A DNA stretch of 64,000 bases, taken from Allacma fusca (taxonomy: Eukaryota; Arthropoda; Collembola; Symphypleona; Sminthuridae). Location of the stretch: NCBI GenBank assembly GCA_947179485.1, contig OX359247.1:55959131-56023130 (forward strand), in the 5' to 3' direction. Shown piece by piece: positions 46,150 to 56,900 of the stretch (the first letter of the stretch is position 1; every line of letters starts with the position of its first letter). The notes under the pieces were generated by a model, which was not told the origin of the DNA, searched no databases, and saw nothing but the letters and a program-made list of their open reading frames with translations. Position numbers and translations under genes: made by a program.

Positions 46150-47998
46150 ACTTTCCGCATTTCTCTAGTAATATCATCGGCGGTGTGCGTTACTGTTTGA
46201 AATCGCTGGACTCCCAGTACTAGTTACCTTTCGTTCAAGTTCCGGATGAAAGAAAGTCGATGTGACACCAAGGTAGCTACAACAACAAAATCAAATCCCG
46301 CATAAACATTTGTAATAGAGTCGTAATATTCTCAAATTAATGGGAACCCTAAGACCCTAGGAGGAATTCCCGGAAGGACTACGAGCGATCCTATGCGGGT
46401 ATTTAGTCGCAATTTGTGGTAAACGTTTAAAATACATCACTCTAGGCTATGGGCCAAAGATTTTAAGTGACAGTGAAGGCTCTTTCACGTAAGTATATGG
46501 AAATCATTATTCCAATGTCCTTTGGTCAAGGCTAGAGAAAGGTTTGTGGCAATATAATGGTGGTCGACGCTAATGTTATCCCTGGTGTTAGTTTCCATAA
46601 CAATAGTCTTTGTAAATGTAAAATTTACTTAACACTATGTTGTTAGTGACATTTTAAAGATTTGTAACCAGGCTAACTCTAAAGGGCTTATTTATGTATA
46701 ATGATGAAATAAAATTATGAAAATTAGGTACCTTAATTAATTGGACTGAGTCTCAGATGCCTTTTTGACAATAAATCGCACAAGTGTGAATTTGAGATTA
46801 TCCTTTCTTTATTACTAAAGAGCGGAGAGATCCTTTAGACTTGGTTTACAATTGATTAATGGTCACACTGAATCAAAGGGCTCTCTCCCTTAAATAACAT
46901 TACTAGAGATTCTCGAACATACTAGAATGTTCTGATAGGAACATTCTAGAAACTAATAGATAATTCTAAAAGATAATGCTAGAACAAATGAATGTTCCGG
47001 ATGGAACATTCCAAGAAAAATCCGAATTCTTAAAAACATTTAAATTCTTATTCCAATTAGGATGACATATCCTGAAATATGAATACGGGTAAAACATAAT
47101 CAAACTATTTAATATATGTACATAGATAGGTGTAGCACACAGGGCTATATAGTCCTTTTAAATGTAGAATTTACTGAACACTAAGTGACATTTTAAAGAT
47201 TTGAGTGTAACGTCCGTTATTTGCGTTTTGAGGAGACCTTGAAGGTCTTTCGCCATGACCAGCTGACAGTTCCTTTACTACCCGGTTCACAGTTGATTAT
47301 CTCCAACAATTATAAGAGGGGATCGGGATAACTTGGAGCATAAAATGTTTGTGACAAAGTGATACCAATTCTAAAGAGTCGGGAAAGTTGATGGAGGAGT
47401 GTAAAAGGACGGTCCCAGAAATATACCCGTAAACCGTTTTTTCAAATGAGAAAAACCTGTTTTCAAATAAAAGAAACAATGTTTAACACGATACAAATAC
47501 GAAAAAAACAATTTACCCAGTTTAACCTCTACGAAATAATAGTTCAAACATGGCCACTTGTAAAGCAAATACCACTGTAGACGTTGTGGAATTTTTTGTA
47601 AGCTTATACAATAGTGTCAATCCATTATACCAGTTAATGCACCAATTAAGAAAAATTAGCCATGATGGCTTACGTTTATGTTGTACTGATGCTGCAGACA
47701 CTGTACCTCGTTCTGTCAGACAAAAATTATACTTTTCAGTTTCCCGAATAGCCTCTGGAAAAAATATGGTCCACGTTAAAATAATATTGTGCCCTTGATT
47801 TTAAGCGTTGAATTGTAATGACTATATCTTCGAGTTAACTTACGTTTTAGTTTTAATGATACTGCAGACGCTGTACCTCGTACAAATTCGTACTTTCTGT
47901 ACGAAAAAACAATGTTAAATTAAATTCTAAGCAAAAATGTAACTACATCAGTAAAATTGAAAGCATGATTTTATCCTCCCACTGTTACTAGGACTTAC
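46150..47998. other. Intergenic with a direct-repeat pair and heat-shock-element-like cluster
   Basis: A block of about 50 bp (taaatgta-aatttact-aacac through gacattttaaagatttg) occurs at 46614-46663 and again at 47159-47205. Between them, 46900-47020 has repeated ctagaatgttc / gaacattctag motifs, including gaacattctagaa (46940-46952). 47550-47798 is an unrecognised ORF. No gene called. Confidence 0.4.
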
Positions 47999-48131
47999 TT
48001 GATATACTGAATCGTTTTGGTTTAGATAGAGGATCACATTCTTCAAAAACTCGATGCTCCGAATCCATTTCGTCTGACTCTTCCACATTATTGCCTGTCA
48101 CTTCTAATATTGACAGATTTTGCGAACTCAT
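47999..48131 (-). other. Possible N-terminal exon of an unknown minus-strand gene
   Basis: From ATG 48131 the frame reads SILEVTGNNVEESDEMDSEH and SKPKRFSIS, ending at a good donor CAA|GTAAGTCC. No matching downstream exon was identified; it could belong to transposase debris. Confidence 0.25.
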
Positions 48132-48136
48132 TTTAG

Positions 48137-49014
48137 TAAATGTCCATTCTTGAATTTTTAAGGCATCTTGTATTTGGTATTTTGTCAGGACCAGAATCTC
48201 TATTGTATTCTGTATTTCCTATTTTGAACATATATGAACGTCATGTTATTTTCTATATATTTGTCTTGTTATTTTTGCTTACCCCGTATTTCAAATACAA
48301 ATTCAAAATTCAAAATACATACAGCTCTGGCCACTGTCAAGGTCGGCTGAAACACATGCCCGAATAAACATTTTCAAAGGTAAAATATCAATTCGAACAT
48401 TTTGAAACCATTTCTCTGAAAATTGTGTCTGGTTTGTAGTACTTGCTTATTGGATATTCAATATGTATTATATTTTAATGTGTGTTAGATATTCTGATAG
48501 GATATTAAATACAATTCAATGTGAGGGCTATCAATTTATTAAATCACGCGACCGCCATAAATTACCGAGGTATTGCTTTTCCTTTTAAGGAAAATTATTC
48601 TGTATCTAGAGTGCCTTTGATGTACCCAAATGCAAGATCCTAAACTCTACTCTTATGCATCTTACCTTAAGTTTGCAAAATAATTTATGGTTATGTTATT
48701 ATAAAAAGAGACTTTACTCTGACTTATGTAAAGATCTTGGAATGATCCGTAGGTGTTTACTCATTTTGAGAAAATTTTCAGTTTATGTATTTTGCATTTC
48801 AAATACGGTAGTTTCATTTCGTATTTTAGGTTTTCGTAGGAAGTAAAGTATTTTAATTTGTATTTTGCAAAAGCTAGTCCAGATATTTGTATTTTATTTT
48901 GTATCTTGACTACGTTACTCCTACTATTTTATTTTATATTTGTATTTTAAGGTTTCTGAAATTGTATTTTGTATTTTAATAGATATTAAATTTAATGTAT
49001 TTTCCACACCTCTG
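48137..49014. mobile_element. AAATAC-repeat hAT element, second copy (right end clear)
   Basis: Right end ttccacacctctg equals the TIR of 10616-11554, and the body is rich in gtattttgtattt. The left end and TSD could not be fixed, so the left limit is approximate. Confidence 0.55.
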
Positions 49015-49022
49015 TTTGTTAA

Positions 49023-49106
49023 ATATCGTTGCTGAAAAGGCAAAATGGTTTAAAAGCTGTACAAAAGCAGGCGTGCGTAGACTATTTTGCTTTTTCAGCG
49101 ACGATA
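49023..49106. mobile_element. 84-bp MITE with TATCGTTGCTGAAAAGGC ends
   Basis: Left atatcgttgctgaaaaggc and right gctttttcagcgacgata are inverted repeats, continuing into aaaatgg / actatttt. The same end starts the tandem array at 21638. Confidence 0.6.
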
Positions 49107-49259
49107 CATAATATCGAGAACCTGAACATGCTAGATGTAGTAAAATGAATTCATCCCATGTAGCGTATGCTACTCCATTGCTAAAAGGAAATTCTCGCAG
49201 ATATTGCACATCATAGAAACCACATACAATGACAAAGTCATAATCATGCTGATGAAAAG

Positions 49260-49467
49260 TATTTTGAGCCAAATACTGTATTTGAAATACATTTTACATG
49301 TCATTGAGATTAAGTAAATACTAAATATTTTGTACTTATAGGCCTTTAAAATACTAATTGTAAGTACAAAATACTCGCCCACTCTTTGTTAACATTAAAA
49401 TACAAAATACTTTGTGGTCTTAAAATATACGTATTTTTAAATACTGTATTTAAAAATACTACATCTC
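49260..49467. repeat. Further AAATAC-rich fragment
   Basis: Rich in aaatactaaatatttt and ends actacatctctctg, a diverged form of the family TIR. Probably a truncated third copy. Confidence 0.4.
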
Positions 49468-50370
49468 TCTGAGTTTAAGAACAGGTTCAGGTATGACAAG
49501 GAAGTAGTTAACATAATCCGGGTAACGTTAGTTTTTTAACTCGTAAATCAATAGAAATATCTGTATGAAATGATTACTATGGAATTAAAATATGAAAAAG
49601 CGTAGCAAACCGTTGAGAGGCCGTCGTGTCTTATGGCTAATAAGCGTTGTACTGTAAATGCGATGCTTGTAACTTTGTGCCATTAAGCATTGTTCTTCTC
49701 TTTCAATAGATGTCCCAGTCTCAGAAATAATTGGAACATCTACATTTTGTAGAAACAGCTGGTTTATTCTTGTTCAAAAATGCCATTTCAGGAAATGAAA
49801 ACAATTCTTTCCTGTTGGAAGTTTTCCTGCATCAGAGATCTTGACCGAGGTTGGATGGGTCAGTTGTTCTGCATTTCTGGTAGAGGAGTTATATCTGGAG
49901 AAAGGAGGTTGTAAGAACCTAGGCTAAATGATCGACATGAATAAAGATTATTATTATTATTATTATATGGAGAAAACCCATTGTGGATGAAAGATGAGTG
50001 TACAGCAGTTTGGAATTTTCCAGCTTTTATATAAAATTGTAGCTCCGTCGTTTCCATTAAGATATGTATCCATGATTCCATATAGTCTTCATCATTACGA
50101 GCATATCTTATTATGGTTCGTACCTTCGTATGTATAACATACGAGACAGTAGGTATACATAGCGAGGCATTAATTTTTTTATTCAGGTATCTTTCTGTGA
50201 CCTCAGTATAAACTTTATTTATTTGCCTTTGCCCTGGTATTTATATTTAGTAACTTTTATTGATGACTTCCTTATGATTGTGAAATAATCTCATATGACA
50301 TTAATTTATCCTGTGGTCTATAAAGGAGGATCTTACAGTGAGTGTATGTACGCTTTACATGCAGGTTAGT

Positions 50371-51224
50371 AGGGAAGCTCATGGGAACAGGACCAACCCG
50401 GGTATTTGGGTACAGGAACAGGAACAGGTCCAAAATGGGTACAGCTTAAAAGTTCCCAATTGTAACAGGAACAATACAGGTACTTTTATTTTGTACCCAG
50501 AAACCCGTGACCACAGTCACAAACAGGTACAGGAACGAAAGTCGTTCCTGTTTGTGTGTTCCCAATAGGAACAGGTCCACACTGTTGAATGACCCACATT
50601 TAAACGTGTGGACCCGGGTACTTTGACGTTTTTGAACTTTAATCATTTCCAAAGCACCAATGAACGCTCGAAATGAATTTTGAGCATTCCAGTGCAATAA
50701 CTGCAGGTAGGTTTTATTGTAATATAAAAGTAGTAATAAAAATTATTTATTTATTTCCGCTGGAAACATTCGGAAGCATTTACGAAGATAAACTTAGCAG
50801 CAAAAAAGCTTAAAAGTAAAGTTGCTTTTCCGCCCTTAAAAGTAATAAACAAGTTACGGTACAATAATTATTTTATAGTACAAAAATATGCAGGAACAAT
50901 GAAATTATTTATTGAAAAAGCAAAGAAATAGTAAAAAAACGTTTAGCTTAAATTCATATGTTTAAACTAAAGTACCCGGGGACGCACCCGGGTACTTGCA
51001 TAACTTTTGGGAATGGGTACACGTTTTGGGTACTTTTCAGGAACGGGTACAATTTCAGGAACAGGTACAAGATTTTGGATGTGTGAACAGGTACAGGAAC
51101 GGAAAATTTGTACCTGCAAAAGTTTAGCATAGGTACAGGAACATAAATTTTGTACCTGTATTTATGGGTTCGTATTCAGGAACAGGAACAGGAACCAAGT
51201 TTTTGTACCTTTGCGCTTCCCTAC
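50371..51224. mobile_element. hAT-type non-autonomous element filled with GGTACAGGAACAGG repeats
   Basis: Ends agggaagc and gcttccctac with 8-bp duplications AGGTTAGT (50363-50370 and 51225-51232). The left TIR lacks the outer GT. Copy 1 of the duplication at about 22657 reads gcaggtttagtttg without the insert, which is a natural empty site. A related ggtac / acccgggta-rich fragment lies at 57730-57950. Confidence 0.85.
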
Positions 51225-51545
51225 AGGTTAGTTTGTCAATACCTGAACAAGGATATTGCAGATTACACATTCTCCAATATTGTATTATAATAATAATATA
51301 TAATTTTACAATAGTAACCTGTATTATACAACGAAGATAACGATCATCAGGAAAGGACTGGACGGGTTCAATACCTGATAAACGTTTTTTAACAATAGAC
51401 ATAGATATATATTAGTGCCAAGGTTGTGAAAATTTAAAGATTAGCATATATCACATGGAAATGGTCTTTGCAGTAATGTTATAAAGACACTGAAATATCA
51501 TATCGTGAGTTGAAGTGTTGGAGACAGTTCCATTATTAAAAAATC

Positions 51546-53819
51546 ATGCAACTATTTCAGCTGTTGGCTCTCATATGTTTTGCTTGTGTTTTCAAACAAG
51601 CTAATTGTCAAGAAACAAAACTTCCGTCATTAATTTCTGTGCAAGTCGTAAGTTTTTACTATGAACTTTTAACGACTTAACATAATTATGTATCAACCAA
51701 TATTCTACAATAATTATTATTGTCTCAGGGTTTTTATTAATATTTTTACAAGTGAAGATCGTAAGGCATGGCGATAGAGAGCCTGACACAGACTTTCAGA
51801 ACCCGGCCGGGGAGCTAACGAATGTAAGTAATACTCAAGCAACAATAGTGCACTCTAATGAGGACCCCTTTAACTGTAAATAGTATTATTTCTCCCGGGT
51901 CGGAAATAAGCAGTCCGGATCCGATTTTCTCAAACCGTTAATTTTTTTCCTGAAAAAGCGTTGCGTCAAACTTGATTTTACTCTTATAACGAGAGTGTAC
52001 TGTTATTATATGTAAATGTTTATAAATTCGTATTATTAAATCATTTTTCCTGTCAACCTTTTTGGGAAGCAATATAAATATTTGCACTGGTTTTTCAGAA
52101 AGGCAAAAAACAAATGCACGACTTTGGAATATTCCTGCGAGGAAAATATGGGAAGTTTTTAAATTACGTTACTAGCTCTAAATCCGTATCAATTCTGAGC
52201 TCGGACAAGGGAAGAACGATCGAAAGTGGTTTGTTAATTGGGCGTGGCCTTTCTGAGGATAAGTTTAAAAAATCAGAGCTTGATAAAGGAAATATGTACG
52301 TGCCATTTCCAGTGAGAACCATTCCAGCAGAGATTGATGATGTATGTACAATTATCTAAATGTTAAAAAAAACTATTCCAACAAATCGCATTTAAATTGT
52401 ATTCCTTTGCAATAGTTTCGATAAATTTTAAAAATTACTTTACATTTTAACAGTTCATTCAAACTAGTCGGATTTGTCCAAGGTTTGAAAAGCTTGTGGA
52501 CGATTCCTTTGCAATTTACGTGACTGATTTTGTTGAAAAAAATCTTCGATTTTTTATAAAGTTTGCCCAAGCGACAGGTCATTGGATTATTCTGAATAAT
52601 ACTGCTTATCCACACAGGATTGATCCCTTCGTTTTTTACCAGGAACAAGCAATTTACAACGTAAGCAAATTTGAGCAACTCGGTGATCTCACAATCAGTA
52701 ATACAGTAATACACAGTAATGTGAAAATCGTCAACTGTTTGAAAAAAGTGTAGTACATATTTCAATGCATAAATTATCAAGAAAAAATAAGCATATTTAC
52801 CATAACATGTTTACCAAAGATAAGTGTCTTAATTTATTATTTGTAATTAATTAGTAGGTATTCATTTTGTTTGCCAGTATTTCTGTTAACTTGCCATTTG
52901 TTTGCGATATCACTCTTTATAAATAGTAACGTTCAAATATTTTTGTACGTATTTAGAAAATGTTCTTATAAGGGATTACACTCTTATAGCCTGAGCGTAT
53001 AGAATTAAGTTGTTCACAATTTTCTTAGACAACAATCCTAGGCTATTTTTTATTTTTGCATTGTACTTTCGCTATAACAAACAATTCCTTGCAGTAGGAT
53101 TTTTTTCTAAAAGAACAAAGTAAAGCACATTCCCGTTCGCTTTACTGTTAGTTGTCAACCATTTTTGAGAAGGTTTTATTATACGAAACAAGTTTTGAGC
53201 ATTCTGGAGGGAGCTCTGATGGAAATAACCGATTATACATTTTTTATTGAACAGGCAACCATCGGCCTTCCGCTTGACGACATGGCTCAAGAGACTGTCG
53301 TAAATCCAGATTTGGTGTTCAAACCTGGTTTCGAGGCTTTGAAGATTGACAGTTTAGAGAAGCAAAGGCTTTACATGGGCCCGTTATTTAGACAACTAAC
53401 AAATACATTCCTGGCCGAGGACAAGAAAAAGCTGAACATATACAGTGCACACGACAGAGTGATGTACACTTTCATGTTGACGCTAGGTGTCTGGCAAGAT
53501 CCTAAAGAAACTCCACCTTATGGCGCGGCTCTATCGGTAGAGTTGTATGAGACATTTTCTGGGGAGACTTTTCTGGAGGTAAGTTTAATTCATATGTTAT
53601 TTCGTAAAAATACATACATATAAACATTTATGAAATCCTTAAAGCATTTTCATGCCAATAATATTGCTCTTTTTAAATGTGCAGTGGTGGTACAAAAATG
53701 ACACGGGCATCTACCTTTTGGAAATTCCTGGATGTGACAAACCTTGCTTCTTCTCACAATTTATCTCCCAATTTGATCAAATTATGTCTGGGGATAATGA
53801 AATTGAATGTCAATTATAA
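51546..53819 (+). CDS. Histidine acid phosphatase, copy 2 (exon 2 altered)
   Basis: Exons 51546-51647, exon 2 ending 51823, 52099-52341, 52454-52660, 53255-53578 and 53685-53819 match copy 1 in borders and phases. Signal peptide MQLFQLLALICFACVF; VRHGDREP; LSSDKGRTIES; IYSAHDRVMYTF; C-terminal WWYKNDTGIYLL. In exon 2 a 2-nt insertion follows the ancestral acceptor (TCTCAG at 51728): splicing there gives a TAA after three codons. Using the weaker acceptor GTGAAG at 51757 restores the frame from ATC GTA AGG CAT but drops about nine residues before the active-site loop. All other exons are open, so the gene may be live with altered splicing, or newly dead. Its 3' UTR meets the convergent CARD-death gene. 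Confidence 0.82.
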
Positions 53820-53876
53820 TCATGAGATTATTGCATACAACTGAATGTTTATAGTACGAGCTTGAATTTTGTTTCT

Positions 53877-53882
53877 TTTATT
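53877..53882 (-). terminator. Polyadenylation signal of the CARD-death gene
   Basis: AATAAA on the minus strand about 105 nt after the stop at 53987. No such hexamer was seen between the first stop (54433) and the second death-domain exon. Confidence 0.5.
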
Positions 53883-53986
53883 TTTTTGTAAAATAATGAC
53901 ATAAATAATAAAATAAAAGTTAGCATCTAATTTTGTTACATTTGTTAAATTCAAACCATTTTGCATAATCCGTAAATGAGCACATT

Positions 53987-56900
53987 TCATTTTAAAAGTC
54001 GCAGCTTTTCTGAAATTGAAAACAACAGAAAAAAAAGATTAGTTGGGTTTAATACAGTAATACATACACAAGTTGCATATTGATACATTTAGGTACATAT
54101 ATATACCAGCTGTATAAGGGTGACCGTTCTGAGCAACAATTGATGCTAATCTTTGTATCGTCCCGTTCTTCTCATTCATATCTTTCCAAACTTTCAAAAT
54201 CAAGTTGGAATTTTTAATAAAAATGGGCTGTGTTGTGTAAACTTTGAAAAGCTCCAATGGTAAATTGAGCATGAGAAAGAGTCTCTCCACGTGCATGCAA
54301 AAGGATGGATTGTTGTCCAAAACTAGGGATATCTTGCTCTCTTGACCTGTGACTGTGAGTACATTTTCAAAAATCATTTTAGTTTCTTACAAAAACTTGT
54401 ATTAAATTAAGCAAATGTCATTTTCAGTTTGCCTATGTTGACTCACTGCTAACGGGACTCTTTCGCTCATCCTCCAATTCCCACGATTCGTCAAAGTGAT
54501 CTGATCTCTCAAACATTTTCCAGATACGGGCTACACACAATTTCCTCATTACAATCCACTGGATTATTTAGTTCCGAAAACGTAGGAAAGTGTCCCTACA
54601 AAATTAAACCCTTACCTGCACAATTGAAATGCTTCCCACTTTTCAAAATCTCCACCAACTTGCCCAAATTGGCACGACGCTTGTACATTGCTACCCAATC
54701 TCTGAGCATGAGTGTCACCTTGACCACAAAATCCGGGAAAATGTCATACAATGTGGGGGAACTGTTCAGGTTTAGCAAATTTAAAAATGCTGGCAGGTTT
54801 CTCTTAATATTAGCGTTCTCCTCGAGGATCTCTGCTATACCCATTTCACGACCTGCAACTATATGATTTACCGTTCATTATAAAATCCGTTATAATTCAA
54901 TGTGTAACATTTGACATGCCAGCAATCCTAAGGTTGCTTTGCAAAAATTAAAAATACCATAGATTTTAATCGAACCTGGTTTGTTCCCCAGAACATCCTC
55001 ATAGAAATCCGAACAACTCACACGTTTCTGTAATAACAAAATGACAATATGACGTTATCAGAGAAGTTATAATATTCTTATTTTAAAGGAAATACCACGT
55101 TTAGGTTATTTCAATAACGCCTGTAAATAATTATTCATATGGAAGGTATAATGCAGACCTCTGACATTGGTCTTAAATTAACACCTTACAAGTACCGTCA
55201 AAAAGAAAAGTATATTCAAAGATATTTATTAGACATAATTATGTATTTACACCCCTGGACCCCCTATTCACTTGTGGTGGAACTCTCAGTAGGTTTCACC
55301 TCCTATTTATTATCCAGACTGTGTTACCTTTAACTTCCCATCCTACTATCACTGTGATACGCTTGTTCTGTTAAAGTAGATACTGTCAAGTCAATTCAGC
55401 ATTTAATTGTAAATCCAGTTGAGATGGTTCCTCCCCATTGTCGCAATAGGTGACAGAAACCCACATGAATTTTCATATTTTAGCACTGGGCCAGGTGTCA
55501 ATATGTAATTCAGTATCCCTTGCAGAGAAACCCATAACCATTATGATTATGAAGGTCATGTCATAAGTGTACTTATTCATGGTACTTTTACAACATACAA
55601 AGCAATATTTTATGAGCCATGTAATTAGTGCCTAGTGCTTGATTGTCATCTTTTTCTACGTAATGTCATCAAATCTCAGCTTCAGTTTTAATTGTTACTA
55701 GATAGTAAAACTTGTGCTATATGCCAGAAGCTCATCAAAGTGTTCTAACTTCCTTTCCAATATATGTACATGCAATCTTCATTTCCCCAGAGTTTCCAGT
55801 ACTCCATGCTCTAGTGTCTACGAATTCCACAAACTTCAGCCTGAAAAGTCCTGGTAATGTAAGTCATAAAAATCGTGTTATGCTCCCTTGTGTATATCCG
55901 ATCATTCTTAAAAAACATTGCAAATAAATTGTATTCGTTTGTTTTCAATACTCCCAAAACCACTGCAGTTGTTTTTAACATCTAGACAAATGTACCCCTC
56001 AAACTGGCCACCAGAATTAGAAAAGCTGAGCAACACATGCAAATCCCAATAGAGTAAATTTGATTAAATGTACAGAGCATTTTGTGACATGTATGAGTCC
56101 AACGTTCGAATGTGCACATACACTAAATACACCGATGATGTATCCATGGATTTTTACGCGCTACCTAAATACAAATTGATAGGGAAGGACAGAAAAAAAC
56201 CAGATTAGGTGGTTCCACTGTCAACATACAGAAACACTTGAGGGGCTTAGTATTGAACTGCAATGTCAACTACTCTAAAGATTTGGAAATAATTTGTGTA
56301 CAAATTTGGTCTCCCTGAGTAAAGCATGTGATACATATTTGTGTAATTACACAAACCGAATATTGCACAGAGTTATTCTTCCTCGTGTTGCTGATAAGTT
56401 AGCAGATAACCAACAAGTTCTGACGACACCGATCCTGCGAAACAGCAGTACAAATTTTGACATAGGGTTTCAGTAAGTTACTTAACAAAACGGACACGTT
56501 GTTGCAGTCTTTACAGATTTTGCAATGCTTTTGATACAGTTGATCAATTATCCCCGACAAGCCACCTAGCAATGTGCGTTCAATGCGTATAGTTACCTGG
56601 CGGAAAGGTAAGATTAACATAATTAAGATTACGGGCAGAATTTGAAACCCTTTAAGTTTTTCTGTGCAGTGTCAGTAGGAACTATTCTCGGATCACTTCA
56701 CTGTATATTATTTATTCACAGCGTTATTTTTTTACACTTAGCATCAGAGTGCATGCGCAGACAACATTGTTATTTAAGTTCATGACAACGACATATAAGC
56801 AGCTCCATACATGGGCACCCTCACGAGGGAATGAGGGATGCCTCGCCCTCTCCCTCGCCGTCGCCCTCACGAAATGCGAGGGTGAGGGTGAGTACACGTT

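Larger units (their letters stand above)
49805..54700. repeat. Segmental duplication, copy 2
   Basis: Counterpart of 22110-28559 on the same strand, about 27.5 kb apart. It includes the 5' flank, acid phosphatase copy 2 and the 3' half of the CARD-death gene. It carries a hAT element in its 5' flank that copy 1 lacks. Confidence 0.85.
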
